A model generated the notes under the pieces. That model was not told where the DNA came from. It saw only the letters and a program-made list of their open reading frames with translations, and did no database searches. The position numbers were made by a program, and so were the translations under genes. From the NCBI RefSeq assembly GCF_000333615.1, contig NZ_BADL01000151.1, positions 1 to 50,453 of the forward strand: a DNA stretch of 50,453 nucleotides, read 5' to 3'. The stretch comes from Ideonella sp. B508-1 (GTDB lineage Bacteria; Pseudomonadota; Gammaproteobacteria; Burkholderiales; Burkholderiaceae_C). This document shows positions 22,162 through 34,853 of this stretch, piece by piece. Positions within the stretch are counted from its first letter, which is position 1. Each line of letters starts with the position of its first letter.

Positions 22162-22686
22162 ATGAACCACGCCACCTTGGGATCCCGCCTGCGCCGTGCC
22201 TGGCGCCACTTCTGGCTGGATGAACGAGACAGCCGACGCGCCGTGCCGCCCGCGGCGCTCCAGCGGCTGACGGCGCAGGTGCAGGCCAGCGAGGCCAGGC
22301 ACCGTGGCCAGATCCGCCTGTGCGTGGAGGCCAGCCTGCCAGTGGCCGCGGCCTGGGCCGGTGTCACGCCGCGCCAGCGCGCGCTGGAATGCTTCGGCCA
22401 GTTGGGCGTGTGGGACACCGAGGACAACGTCGGCGTGCTGATCTACGTGCTGCTGGCCGACCGCGCGGTGGAGATCGTGGCAGACCGCGGCCTGAGACCC
22501 CACGTCCCCGAGGCGCGCTGGCAGACGCTGGCCCAGGGGCTGGGCCAGGCCTTCGCCCAGGACCAGGTCGAGGCGGGGCTGACGACGGCGCTGGACGAGG
22601 TGGACCGGCTGCTGTGCGCGGGCTTTGCGCGCGCCGAGGGCTCGCCCCGATCCAACGAGCTGCCCGACACCCCGGTGCTGCGCTGA
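22162..22686 (+). CDS. TPM domain protein (second, short)
   Basis: 174-residue protein whose ATG follows the previous stop by one base (TGAG ATG). It lacks a signal peptide and carries a basic N-terminus (GSRLRRAWRHFWLDERDSRR). The TPM-like core is visible as ALECFGQLGVWDTEDNVGVLIYVLLADRAVEIVAD followed by a helical region. It is a typical third member of lemA-TPM-TPM clusters. Biochemical role unknown. The gene ends just before the atp terminator region, facing atpC. Confidence 0.87.
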   Translation: MNHATLGSRLRRAWRHFWLDERDSRRAVPPAALQRLTAQVQASEARHRGQIRLCVEASLPVAAAWAGVTPRQRALECFGQLGVWDTEDNVGVLIYVLLADRAVEIVADRGLRPHVPEARWQTLAQGLGQAFAQDQVEAGLTTALDEVDRLLCAGFARAEGSPRSNELPDTPVLR

Positions 22687-22726
22687 AAAAACAAAACCCG
22701 CCGGCTCCGCGAGGAGGCGACGGGTT
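22686..22726 (-). terminator. Intrinsic terminator of the atp operon
   Basis: Read on the minus strand, the stem AACCCG/CGGGTT (22721-22726 with 22695-22700) encloses an imperfect inner stem and a GCGA tetraloop (22709-22712), and is followed by TTTTGTTTTTT (complement of 22686-22696). This is the classical hairpin plus T-tract, 40 bp after the atpC stop. Confidence 0.85.
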
Positions 22727-22733
22727 CTTCCGG

Positions 22734-22755
22734 GCCCACCGGCGGACCGGCGGGC
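22734..22755. other. Second hairpin in the atpC 3' region
   Basis: GCCCACCGG (22734-22742) and CCGGCGGGC (22747-22755) can pair with one mismatch around a CGGA loop. It lies between the atpC stop and the main terminator and may protect the mRNA 3' end. There is no T-tract. Confidence 0.4.
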
Positions 22756-22765
22756 AGAGGCTGGA

Positions 22766-23185
22766 TCAGCGGGTCTTGCGCAGCTTCTGGATGGCGGCCA
22801 GCTGAGCCGCCATGACGGCGAACTCGCTCTGGGCGCGCGCGAAGTCGATGTCGCTCTTGGCGGTCTTCATCGCTTCCTCGGCCAGCTTCTTCGCTTCGTT
22901 GGCCTTGGCCTCGTCGAGGTCATGGCCGCGGATCGCGGTGTCCGCCAGCACGGTCACGCAGTGCGGCTGCACTTCGAGGATGCCACCGGCCACGAAGACG
23001 AACTCTTCCTGGCCGTTGTCAGCCCGCTCGATGCGCACCGCGCCCGGCTTGATGCGGGTGATCAGCGGGGTGTGCTGCGGCAGGATGCCCAGCTCGCCCG
23101 CCTCGCCCGGCAGCGCGACGAACTTCGCCTCGCCCGAGAAGATGTTCTCTTCGGCGGAGACGACGTCGACGTGAATGGTTGCCAT
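22766..23185 (-). CDS. atpC: F1 ATP synthase epsilon subunit
   Basis: 139-residue central-stalk subunit that regulates hydrolysis. It has the N-terminal beta-sandwich ([55 protein letters not shown]) and a C-terminal helical hairpin. It is the last gene of the operon, followed by an intrinsic terminator, and starts 83 bp after atpD. Confidence 0.97.
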   Translation of the reverse strand: MATIHVDVVSAEENIFSGEAKFVALPGEAGELGILPQHTPLITRIKPGAVRIERADNGQEEFVFVAGGILEVQPHCVTVLADTAIRGHDLDEAKANEAKKLAEEAMKTAKSDIDFARAQSEFAVMAAQLAAIQKLRKTR

Positions 23186-23268
23186 GGTCGGGTCCTTTGA
23201 CTTGAAGATGGATCAGCAGACAGAAGGCGGCTGGCGGGTGGAGCTCACCCGCGCGGCCGCGCCTCGGC

Positions 23269-25627
<2,359 letters not shown>

Positions 25628-25706
25628 GACTGTTTCTCCTAGTAGGTGAGGGACGACCCGTTCGTGTCGTTGGAGCGCGTGCGTGCCGTCCCGTCAGTCA
25701 GTGGCT

Positions 25707-27260
25707 TCAGGCGAAGGACTTCTTGAAGGCAGCGATCGCGCCGTTCAGCTCTTCCTCGGCCGCCTTGTCCATGGCCTTGTCGGCTTCCAGCTTGGCCAGC
25801 AGGGCGGCGTGGCTGGACTTCAGGAACTGGTGCAGACCGCTTTCGAAGGACAGCACCTTCTTCACGTCCACATCGTCCATGTAGCCCTTGTTCACGGCGT
25901 ACAGCGAGGCACCCATCAGGCTGATCGACAGCGGCGAGTACTGGGCTTGCTTCAGCAGCTCGGTCACGCGGGCACCGCGGTCCAGTTGCTTCTTGGTGGA
26001 AGCGTCCAGATCGGAAGCGAACTGCGCGAAGGCGGCCAGCTCACGGTACTGGGCCAGGTCGGTACGGATACCGCCGGACAGCGACTTGATCAGCTTGGTC
26101 TGGGCCGCACCACCCACGCGGGACACCGAGATACCGGCGTTGATCGCGGGACGCACACCGGCGTTGAACAGGTTGGTTTCCAGGAAGATCTGGCCGTCGG
26201 TGATCGAGATCACGTTGGTCGGCACAAAGGCGGACACGTCACCGGCCTGGGTTTCGATGATCGGCAGCGCGGTCAGCGAGCCGGTCTTGCCCTTGACCTC
26301 ACCCTTGGTGAAGGCTTCGACGTAGTCGGCGTTCACGCGGGCAGCACGTTCCAGCAGGCGGCTGTGGAGATAGAACACGTCGCCAGGGAAGGCTTCGCGG
26401 CCCGGCGGGCGACGCAGCAGCAGCGAGACCTGACGGTAGGCCACGGCCTGCTTGGACAGGTCGTCATAGACGATCAGGGCGTCTTGGCCGCGGTCGCGGA
26501 AGTATTCGCCCATCGTGCAGCCCGAGTAGGCGGCGACGTACTGCATGGCGGCGGATTCGGAGGCCGAGGCAGCCACGACGATGGTGTAGTCCATCGCGCC
26601 GGCCTGCTCCAGAGCGCGCACGACGTTCTTGATCGACGAGGCCTTCTGGCCGATCGCGACGTACACGCAGGTCATGTTCTGACCCTTCTGGTTGATGATC
26701 GCGTCGATCGCCACGGCGGTCTTGCCGGTCTGGCGGTCGCCGATGATTAGCTCGCGCTGGCCGCGGCCGACGGGCACCATCGAGTCAATGCACTTCAGGC
26801 CGGTCTGGACGGGCTGGTCCACCGACTTCCGTGCGATCACGCCCGGGGCGACCTTCTCGATCACGTCCGTCATCTTGGCGTTGATCGGGCCCTTGCCGTC
26901 GATCGGCTGGCCCAGGGCATTCACCACGCGGCCCACCAGTTCAGGCCCCACGGGCACTTCCAGAATGCGGCCCGTGCACTTGACGGTGTCGCCTTCGGAG
27001 ATGTGTTCGTACTCACCCAGAATCACGGCGCCGACGGAGTCGCGCTCGAGGTTCAGGGCCAGGCCGAAGGAGGGTTGACCGTCCTTGCCAGCCGGGAATT
27101 CCAGCATTTCGCCCTGCATCGCATCGGACAGGCCGTGGACGCGGACGATGCCGTCGGTCACCGAGACGACGGTGCCTTGGTTGCGGATGTCCGTCGAAGC
27201 GCCGAGGCCTTCGATACGGCTCTTGATCAGTTCCGAAATTTCAGCAGGATTCAGTTGCAT
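25707..27260 (-). CDS. atpA: F1 ATP synthase alpha subunit
   Basis: 517-residue non-catalytic nucleotide-binding subunit. Walker [14 protein letters not shown], the signature [17 protein letters not shown] and a C-terminal helical domain are intact. It starts [19 protein letters not shown], the family N-terminus. The gap to atpH is 89 bp and to atpG 79 bp. Confidence 0.98.
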   Translation of the reverse strand: MQLNPAEISELIKSRIEGLGASTDIRNQGTVVSVTDGIVRVHGLSDAMQGEMLEFPAGKDGQPSFGLALNLERDSVGAVILGEYEHISEGDTVKCTGRILEVPVGPELVGRVVNALGQPIDGKGPINAKMTDVIEKVAPGVIARKSVDQPVQTGLKCIDSMVPVGRGQRELIIGDRQTGKTAVAIDAIINQKGQNMTCVYVAIGQKASSIKNVVRALEQAGAMDYTIVVAASASESAAMQYVAAYSGCTMGEYFRDRGQDALIVYDDLSKQAVAYRQVSLLLRRPPGREAFPGDVFYLHSRLLERAARVNADYVEAFTKGEVKGKTGSLTALPIIETQAGDVSAFVPTNVISITDGQIFLETNLFNAGVRPAINAGISVSRVGGAAQTKLIKSLSGGIRTDLAQYRELAAFAQFASDLDASTKKQLDRGARVTELLKQAQYSPLSISLMGASLYAVNKGYMDDVDVKKVLSFESGLHQFLKSSHAALLAKLEADKAMDKAAEEELNGAIAAFKKSFA

Positions 27261-27349
27261 TGCTTTCTCCGAAAGCGCGGCAGTCAGACGGGGCGACTGG
27301 CTGCCGGTGGGCTATGCCTTGGGGTTGGGTGCCGATGCGGGACGGGGCC

Positions 27350-27883
27350 TCAGTGGGTCAGCGCGACCTTCATCTGCTCCAGACGGGCCTGGATGGAGGT
27401 GTCGAGCACCTCGTCGCCCACCACCACGCGGATGCCACCGATGAGTGACTCATCGATCTGCACCGACGCGTTGAGCTTGCGACCGAAGCGCTTCTCCAGC
27501 GTGGCGACCGTGTCGGCCAGTTGGGCGGCGTCCAGGGGGAAGGCGCTGACGATGGTCGCGTCCGACACACCGCTGCTGGCGTTAACCAGCGCCCGGAACT
27601 GGGCGTCGACCTCCGGCAGGGCAGACAGACGGCCGTTCTCGATGACGACCTTCAGCAGATTGGCGACCTTGGGCGACAGGGCGACCTTGGCCACCGCGGC
27701 GACCAGATCGAACACCTGCTCCGAAGTCACCTTCGGGTTGTCCGCGAACTGGCGCAGCTGGGCGTCGGCGCTCACCTGCCCCACGGCGTGGAGCTGGTCG
27801 ACCAGGGCCTGGGCGCTGTCCGTGCCGATGGACTTGTACAGTGCCTCGGCGTAGGGACGTGCGATGGTTGCAAGCTCAGCCAT
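27350..27883 (-). CDS. atpH: F1 ATP synthase delta subunit
   Basis: 177-residue peripheral stalk subunit linking F1 to subunit b. The N-terminal helical bundle ([18 protein letters not shown]) and the C-terminal signature region ([28 protein letters not shown]) match OSCP/delta. Its start is only 2 bp after the atpF stop. Confidence 0.97.
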   Translation of the reverse strand: MAELATIARPYAEALYKSIGTDSAQALVDQLHAVGQVSADAQLRQFADNPKVTSEQVFDLVAAVAKVALSPKVANLLKVVIENGRLSALPEVDAQFRALVNASSGVSDATIVSAFPLDAAQLADTVATLEKRFGRKLNASVQIDESLIGGIRVVVGDEVLDTSIQARLEQMKVALTH

Positions 27884-27885
27884 GA

Positions 27886-28356
27886 TTACAGCTCGGTCTT
27901 CAGACGGTTCAGAAGATCGGCGTGCACGTCGGCGTTGACTTCACGCTTCAGGATCGCTTCGGCGCCCTTGACAGCCAGCACGGCGACCTGCTCACGCAGG
28001 GCTTCGCGGGCCTTCACGGACTCCTGCTCGGCTTCAGCCTTGGCAGCGGCGACGATCTTGGCGCCTTCGTCGCTGGCACGCGACTTGGCTTCTTCGATCA
28101 TCTGCTGGGCCAGACGCTCGGCATCAGCCAGGCGCTTGGCAGCGTCGTCGCGCGCAGCGGACAGCTGCTGCTCCACGCGCTGGTTGGCCACGGCCAGCTC
28201 GCTCTTGGCCTTGTCGGCAGCCGACAGGCCTTCGGCGATCTTCTTGGCGCGATCGTCGAGCGCAGCGGTGATCGGCGGCCAGACGAATTTCATCGTGAAC
28301 CAGACCAGGATCAGGAACACGATCATCTGGACGATGAGGGTACCGGTGATGCTCAC
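27886..28356 (-). CDS. atpF: Fo ATP synthase subunit b
   Basis: 156-residue peripheral stalk. One N-terminal membrane helix (about 5-25, [23 protein letters not shown]) precedes a long charged Ala/Glu/Lys coiled coil extending to the C-terminus. It lies between atpE and atpH with 82 bp and 2 bp spacing. Confidence 0.97.
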   Translation of the reverse strand: MSITGTLIVQMIVFLILVWFTMKFVWPPITAALDDRAKKIAEGLSAADKAKSELAVANQRVEQQLSAARDDAAKRLADAERLAQQMIEEAKSRASDEGAKIVAAAKAEAEQESVKAREALREQVAVLAVKGAEAILKREVNADVHADLLNRLKTEL

Positions 28357-28438
28357 TTTTTTGCCTCAAACGGTGACGGGACATTCAGCAGGGGTGCACC
28401 GCAGCGCACCCCGGCCTCTCAACACGACAAACGCCGGA

Positions 28439-29649
<1,211 letters not shown>

Positions 29650-29669
29650 GGCGTGGGTTTCAGTTCAGT

Positions 29670-30158
29670 TCAACTCTTCCGTCGGCCTCGCCACAAGAGC
29701 GCGACCCAATACACCTTGATGCACACGATCAGAGCCACCAGCAAGGCTGGCCAACTCAGACCGGGCACCAGCTTCGGGGCCAGCGCGAGCATGGCCACCG
29801 AAACCGCAATCTTGCCGAACTCCCACAACATGACGCTGACAGCCGAAACTGCCGGCGCCAGACTGGAGAGCCGACTGGTCACGCCGCGCGCCATCAAGGC
29901 ACCCGGCACAACCACCACGGCGGCGCCATACAGCACCGACGCGGCCCAATCCTGACGTCGCGTGATGAGCCAGAGCAAACCAGCCATCACCATGCCGACC
30001 ACGGCCTGAACCGCAATCACCCGCCACGGCGAGACCGACCGTTCGCGGGCCATCAAGGCTTGCGCCTCTTCGTGCGTCAAGGCCTTGAAAGGCTGCTTGT
30101 CCGCCTCATCTTCCAGGTCTGCCCACGCGTCGGGGCGGAGGTTACGCCGCTCGGACAT
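29670..30158 (-). CDS. atpI: ATP synthase protein I
   Basis: 162-residue membrane protein at the head of the operon, thought to help c-ring assembly or Mg2+ supply. An acidic N-terminus (RPDAWADLEDEADKQPFKALTHEEA) is followed by four membrane segments. GGAAGCGAC lies a few bases before the ATG and a consensus -10 box 39 bp upstream. Confidence 0.93.
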   Translation of the reverse strand: MSERRNLRPDAWADLEDEADKQPFKALTHEEAQALMARERSVSPWRVIAVQAVVGMVMAGLLWLITRRQDWAASVLYGAAVVVVPGALMARGVTSRLSSLAPAVSAVSVMLWEFGKIAVSVAMLALAPKLVPGLSWPALLVALIVCIKVYWVALLWRGRRKS

Positions 30159-30196
30159 CGTGTCGCTTCCAGGTTCCGGGGTGGCAAAGCCGGGCG

Positions 30197-30202
30197 ATTA
30201 TA
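30197..30202 (-). promoter_or_regulatory. Consensus -10 box (TATAAT) of the atp operon promoter
   Basis: The plus strand ATTATA is TATAAT on the minus strand, 39 bp before the atpI start codon. No good -35 hexamer is found at 16-18 bp; the spacer is TTGGGAATTGCCCC-like. The -10 is the only clear element, so the call is tentative. Confidence 0.5.
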
Positions 30203-30313
30203 GGGGCAATTCCCAATGATCTAGGATGCCCCAGCACGCCCGCGGGTCGTCGGGCTGCTTGTGCTTGACCGCAGACCGGACCGCGGTTACGGCGCAGTTA
30301 CGGCACCCGCCGT

Positions 30314-31222
30314 TTACAGAACAGCAAAGTTTGTCGGCAAGCCCGGCACCTCCACGCGCATCTGCAGCACGCACCCCGACCAGGGCATGCGCGCCAGTTC
30401 GGACGCGGGCCGCTTGTGGCGCGCCGTGGTGACATAGAGCGTGCGCAGATCCGGCCCCCCAAAGCAGGGCATCGTCGGGCAACGCACCGGCAGCACCACC
30501 CGGCGGTCGATCGCGCCATCGGGTGTCAGCCTCAGCAGGCACTGCCCTTCGAACATGGCCACCCAGTAGCCGCCCTCGGCATCCACCGCGGCGCCATCCG
30601 GGCGCCCCCCGTACTGGTCCAGATCCTGGTCAGGGACCTTGAGCGGGAACTGCTGGAACACCCGCCGCCGCGTCAGCGATCCATCCTGCGCATCCACGTC
30701 CAGTGCATAGATGCAATGGGCCTGGGTGTCGCTCCAATAGAGCGTGCGCCCGTCCGGGCTCCAGGCCAGACCATTGCTGGTGGTGATGCCCTCGGCCATG
30801 CGCTCGATCTCGCCATGCGACCAGCGGTAGAGGGCGGCGGCGGGCCGGTCCTTGGGTTCGTGCAGCGTGCCGACCCAGACACGTCCCTGCGCATCGGCCT
30901 TGCCGTCGTTGAAGCGCTGGACCGCGGGATCGTAGGGCGGCGACGCCAGGCGGACGCGTTGGCCACTGGCCGGATCGAAGCGCCAGAGTCCGTCGCGCAT
31001 GGCCAGCAGCAATCCACCCCCCAGCACCGGCATGCAGCAGGCCGGCTCGCAGTCGAAATGCCAGCGCTCGTGGGTCAGGCGCACCGGATCGGCGCGGTGG
31101 ACCTCGCGCCCCGGGATGTCGCACCAATAAAGACAGGCCTCCTCGGGATGCCAGAACGGAGACTCGCCCAGTTCACAGGGGGCAAAAGGCAGGGGCTGAG
31201 GATCGAACAGGGGGACGCTCAT
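30314..31222 (-). CDS. SMP-30/gluconolactonase/regucalcin family protein
   Basis: 302-residue six-bladed beta-propeller, probably a metal-dependent sugar lactonase. Family landmarks are LGESPFWHPEEACLYWCDI with the metal-binding Glu near residue 19, ITTSNGLAWSPDGRTLYWSDT with the conserved Asn, and GRPDGAAVDAEGGYWVAMFEG with the conserved Asp. No signal peptide. The substrate is unknown; no sugar catabolic genes are adjacent. It lies between the LytTR gene and atpI on the same strand, with gaps of 64 and 155 bp, so it is probably an independent unit. Confidence 0.9.
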   Translation of the reverse strand: MSVPLFDPQPLPFAPCELGESPFWHPEEACLYWCDIPGREVHRADPVRLTHERWHFDCEPACCMPVLGGGLLLAMRDGLWRFDPASGQRVRLASPPYDPAVQRFNDGKADAQGRVWVGTLHEPKDRPAAALYRWSHGEIERMAEGITTSNGLAWSPDGRTLYWSDTQAHCIYALDVDAQDGSLTRRRVFQQFPLKVPDQDLDQYGGRPDGAAVDAEGGYWVAMFEGQCLLRLTPDGAIDRRVVLPVRCPTMPCFGGPDLRTLYVTTARHKRPASELARMPWSGCVLQMRVEVPGLPTNFAVL

Positions 31223-31286
31223 GGCAGGTTGACAGATGCGGGGCCGGATGACCGGCCCGATTGTCGGGCCAGGCGCCAGCGACCGC

Positions 31287-32150
31287 TCACATGCCCTTGA
31301 ACAGGTGGGTGTAGCTGCGGCTGACCTCGAGCTTCTCGTTGCTGCCCTTGACGCTGACGATCTGGCGGCCGCGGAAGTCCCGCGTCACGGCCGCGATCGC
31401 ATGGACCGCCACCAGCGTGGAACGGTGGATCTGCCAGAACTTCTGCGGATCCAGCTCGTCCACCAGTTCCTTGATGGGCTTGCGGATCAGAGCCTCCACC
31501 GTCGGCGTCTGGACCCGGGTGTACTTCTCGTCGCTGATGAAGAACAGCACCTCGTCCACCGGGATCATCTGGATGCTCTGCCCCACCGTGGCCTGGATCC
31601 ACTGCAGCGGAGCGGGCCGGGGCGCGCCGCCCGGGCCCGCCAGACGGTGCAGCAGCAGCTGCAGGGAAGCCCCCGAGGGCAGCTCGTCCGGGGCCACCGG
31701 CGCACCGGCCTCCAGCTTGGCGCGGGCGGCCAGGCGCTTGCGCAGGCGCTCGACGGTGCGCAGCAGGCGCTCGCGCTCGGCCGGCTTGAGCACATAGTCG
31801 GCCGCCCCCTGTTCGAAGGCCTCCACCGCGTACTGGTCGTAGGCGGTGATGAAGACGATCTCCGGCAGCCAGCCTTCCTCGCCCACGTCCATCTGGGCGA
31901 TCTCGCGGGCCGCGTCGACACCCGTCATGCCCGGCATGCGGATGTCCAGGAAGACCACGTCCGGCCGGTGCTGCTGCACCAGCTCGACGGCCTCGGCGCC
32001 ATGCTTGGCCTCGGCCACGATGTCCAGCTCGGGCCAGACCTCGCCCAGGCGGGCGCGCAGCTGCTCGCGCATCAGGCGTTCATCGTCGGCCAGCACGGCG
32101 CGCACGCGGGAAGACTCGTGGGAAGAATCGGCGTCAGAGCTCACGGTCAT
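31287..32150 (-). CDS. LytTR family response regulator
   Basis: 287-residue response regulator. The receiver domain (about 14-135) has acidic pocket D22/D23, phosphoacceptor D69 (VVFLDIRMPGMTG) and Lys122 (YVLKP). After a Pro/Ala-rich linker, a C-terminal LytTR DNA-binding domain (about 181-287: IPVDEVLFFISDEKYTRVQT, FWQIHRSTLVAVHAI) follows. ATG 32150 is chosen; an in-frame start at 32255 adds 35 unrelated residues overlapping the kinase gene. It is the partner of the kinase upstream (gap 35 bp). Targets are unknown. Confidence 0.93.
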   Translation of the reverse strand: MTVSSDADSSHESSRVRAVLADDERLMREQLRARLGEVWPELDIVAEAKHGAEAVELVQQHRPDVVFLDIRMPGMTGVDAAREIAQMDVGEEGWLPEIVFITAYDQYAVEAFEQGAADYVLKPAERERLLRTVERLRKRLAARAKLEAGAPVAPDELPSGASLQLLLHRLAGPGGAPRPAPLQWIQATVGQSIQMIPVDEVLFFISDEKYTRVQTPTVEALIRKPIKELVDELDPQKFWQIHRSTLVAVHAIAAVTRDFRGRQIVSVKGSNEKLEVSRSYTHLFKGM

Positions 32151-32185
32151 CAGGGGGTGGGTGGCAGGGTCTGAACGGGAGGCGC

Positions 32186-33604
32186 TCAGGCCGGGGTGGT
32201 GCCGGCGCCCTCGACCGTGCGGTAGGGCACGGTGATGGTCACGACGGTACCGCAAGGCTGGTTGGCCGTCACGGTCAGACTGGCCTTACTGCCATGCAAC
32301 AGCTGCAAGCGCTCGCGGATGTTGGCCAGGCCCACGCCAGTACCCGAGGTGGCCGCGGCGCCGAAGCCCACGCCGGTGTCAGCCACCGTGACCTGCAGCT
32401 TGCCGTGCACGATCTCGGCCTTCACACGCAGCTGCCCGCCCTCAGGCTTGGGCTCCAGGCCGTGGCGGATCGCGTTCTCGACCAGGGTCTGGATCATCAT
32501 GGCCGGGAACTCGGCCGACAGCAGCCCCTCGGGCACATCCACCTGGGCGTCCAGCCGCTCCTCCATGCGCACCTTCAGGATCTCGATGTAGGGCCGCACC
32601 ACCGCCAGCTCGCGGCCCAGGTCGCGGCTGCCGGCATCGGCCGTGTCGCGCATGGAGGGCATGCTGGCCCGCAGCAGCGCGATCAGGTTCTTCTGCATCT
32701 GGCTGGCGCGCGGCGGGTCGGTCTCGATCAGGTGGTCGATGGAGGCCAGGGTGTTGAACAGGAAGTGCGGCTCGACCTGGGCCTGCATGGCGGCCATGCG
32801 GGCTTCCACCACCTGGCGCTTGAGCGACTCGGCCTCGGCCGTCTCGGTGGCCTGGGCCGCCTTGACCTCGGCCTGCATGCGGCCCTTGTAAGTGATCTTG
32901 ATGATCGCCGAGGCCACCACCCACAGCGCCGCCAGATCGCTCAAGAAGTCCCCGAAGTGGACCTTGCGGGTGCGCACGGTGGCGGCCTGCTGTTCGTCCA
33001 CCGCCTCCTGGGCGGCATCGCGGGCTTCCTGGGCGGCGTCCCGGGCCTCCTGCATCGCGTCGACGACCTGCTGCCGGGCTTCCTCGATCGCGTCGCGCAC
33101 CTCGTCGGGCTGGGCACCCGGGGGCAGCTTCACCTCCACCCGCTTGTCGCCGGCCTGGATCACCACCTGCGCGCCGCCAGCGGCAACGCCGGCAGAAGCT
33201 GCGCTGGCCGCGGCCTCCGTGCCGTCCTTCTTCAGGATCCTCACCCCGTGCCCGTCGATCGACAGCTCGAAGCCCTTGCCGGCGGCGCTGGCCGACGAGG
33301 CGGCCGGCCCCGGCACCTCGATGTGAATGTCCGGCACGGTCACGGGCGGCACCGGCGGCACTGGCGGCAGCTTCACCTGGCCCACACTGGGCGTGATCGA
33401 CTCGGTGATGGTCCAGGTGAAGGGCGGCAGCTTCTGCAGCAGGTTCACGACGATCAGCAGCAACACCGAGAGCAGGGCAAAGCGCTTCCAGCTGATGCTG
33501 GCCAGCCAGGTGCCATAGACATGGAAGGCCCGCACGGCCGCGGCGGAGAAGCGCTGCCAGCGTTGCGGCCAGACCGAGGCTTGGGGTGAGTTGGACTGCG
33601 TCAT
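32186..33604 (-). CDS. LytS-type sensor histidine kinase with coiled-coil periplasmic domain
   Basis: 472-residue inner-membrane kinase. TM1 about 41-57, an unusual periplasmic region (58-218) made of a PPVPPVPPVTVPD stretch, a small beta-rich part (FELSIDGHGVRILKKDGTE, KRVEVKLPPG) and an Ala/Glu coiled coil with tandem EARDAAQ heptads (about 187-200), then TM2 about 219-237. The cytoplasmic part is a His_kinase type: H280 (QVEPHFLFNTLASIDHL), N-box with N377 (TLVENAIRHGLE), D409-x-G-x-G and GTGVGLANI. ATG 33604 is preferred over a start 18 codons upstream. Paired with the LytTR regulator. Confidence 0.92.
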   Translation of the reverse strand: MTQSNSPQASVWPQRWQRFSAAAVRAFHVYGTWLASISWKRFALLSVLLLIVVNLLQKLPPFTWTITESITPSVGQVKLPPVPPVPPVTVPDIHIEVPGPAASSASAAGKGFELSIDGHGVRILKKDGTEAAASAASAGVAAGGAQVVIQAGDKRVEVKLPPGAQPDEVRDAIEEARQQVVDAMQEARDAAQEARDAAQEAVDEQQAATVRTRKVHFGDFLSDLAALWVVASAIIKITYKGRMQAEVKAAQATETAEAESLKRQVVEARMAAMQAQVEPHFLFNTLASIDHLIETDPPRASQMQKNLIALLRASMPSMRDTADAGSRDLGRELAVVRPYIEILKVRMEERLDAQVDVPEGLLSAEFPAMMIQTLVENAIRHGLEPKPEGGQLRVKAEIVHGKLQVTVADTGVGFGAAATSGTGVGLANIRERLQLLHGSKASLTVTANQPCGTVVTITVPYRTVEGAGTTPA

Positions 33605-33731
33605 GGAAGGGGACTCGCGACTGGGCCCGAACGGGGCCATGTGCTGCACTGTAGCCAAGGCGCCAGCGGCCGGTGGGCGATGCGACGCACCGCCATTGGG
33701 CGGGACAGGCTGCAGCCAGCCTGGATTGGCG

Positions 33732-34844
33732 TCAGTGCCGCTCGACGATCACCGGCACCAGCCGGAGCGCCTCACGCACCCGCTGGGCGGCATCACTGGC
33801 CTGCTGGCGCGAGCTGTAGGGGCCGGCCTGCAGACGGTGCACGCCGTTCTCAGCAAAGACGGCCAGCCGTGGCGACAGCCAGGACAGCTCGTCGGCCACC
33901 TTCTGCCGGAAAGCGTCGGCCCCATCGCTGCGGCTGAAGGCCCCCAGCTGCACCCAGAAACCGGCACCGCCGACCGCCGCCTCGCTCGCCACCTCGCTCG
34001 CAGCCTGCGCCGCCATCGCGGTGGCAGAAGCCGGGGCGGCCGCATCCACCGGAGGGGGCCCCTCCCCCGGCAGCGGGCCGGATGGCGCCGGGAGGGCCGC
34101 CGCCAGCGGCACGGCGGGCGCGGTTCGGGGCACCGGAGCAAGCAGGACAGGCGCGCGCGCCGCGGGCATCGGCGCGGCCACGGCGGGGGCGGGCACCGCA
34201 GCAGCCAGGGCTGTACCGCCGGCGGACCAGTTGCCGGCGCGGATCTCGTCGAAGGTGAGGCGTCGCACCTCCACCGGCGCGACGCCGTTCTGCACCCCCA
34301 GCTTCACCGCCGCGGCATACGACAGGTCGATCACCCGGCCATCGACAAAAGGCCCGCGGTCGTTGACCCGCACGATCACCTCGCGACCGTTGGCCGGGTT
34401 GCGCACCCGGGCATAGCTGGGCAGCGGCATGGTGCGGTGGGCCGCCGTCATCGCGTTCATGTCGTAGGGCTCGCCACTGGCCGTGCGGGCGCCATGGAAC
34501 TTGGTGCCGTACCAGGACGCCAGCCCCTCCTCGTAGAGTGGCAGGTCGGCCGTCATCGGGGTGTAGCTGCGCCCCAGCACGGTGTAGGGCTTGTTGGGGC
34601 CCCCCACGCGGATGGGCTCGACCCGCGGCACTGCGTCGGACGCCCCGGACACCGAGCCCGCTCCGCCCTCGGGTGGGCCATCCCGACGCGGCGTGGACGT
34701 GCACCCGACCAGGACCAGAAGCGTCACGACCAGCCCCAGGCGCACCCCGCGACCCCAGGGGCGCAAGTCGCCCGCCCGCGCGGAACGGGGACCTCGCGTG
34801 CATCGCTGGCAACGCGCGGCTGCCCCTTCGAACCGACTCGCCAT
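33732..34844 (-). CDS. rlpA: Septal ring lytic transglycosylase RlpA family lipoprotein
   Basis: 370-residue outer-membrane lipoprotein with a double-psi beta-barrel domain (about 106-195: GLASWYGTKFHGARTASGEPYDM, VNDRGPFVDGRVIDLSYAAA) and a C-terminal SPOR domain (about 295-368, FWVQLGAFSRSDGADAFRQKV, LQAGPYSSRQQA) that binds denuded septal glycan. An Ala/Pro linker joins them. The lipobox is LVGC (Cys48). The 33 residues before the hydrophobic stretch are long for a signal; GTG 34742 would give a standard signal and is a possible alternative start. The gene lies 9 bp after the degraded ORF that ends the EPS operon. Confidence 0.9.
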   Translation of the reverse strand: MASRFEGAAARCQRCTRGPRSARAGDLRPWGRGVRLGLVVTLLVLVGCTSTPRRDGPPEGGAGSVSGASDAVPRVEPIRVGGPNKPYTVLGRSYTPMTADLPLYEEGLASWYGTKFHGARTASGEPYDMNAMTAAHRTMPLPSYARVRNPANGREVIVRVNDRGPFVDGRVIDLSYAAAVKLGVQNGVAPVEVRRLTFDEIRAGNWSAGGTALAAAVPAPAVAAPMPAARAPVLLAPVPRTAPAVPLAAALPAPSGPLPGEGPPPVDAAAPASATAMAAQAASEVASEAAVGGAGFWVQLGAFSRSDGADAFRQKVADELSWLSPRLAVFAENGVHRLQAGPYSSRQQASDAAQRVREALRLVPVIVERH

Positions 34845-34853
34845 GGCCCGATG

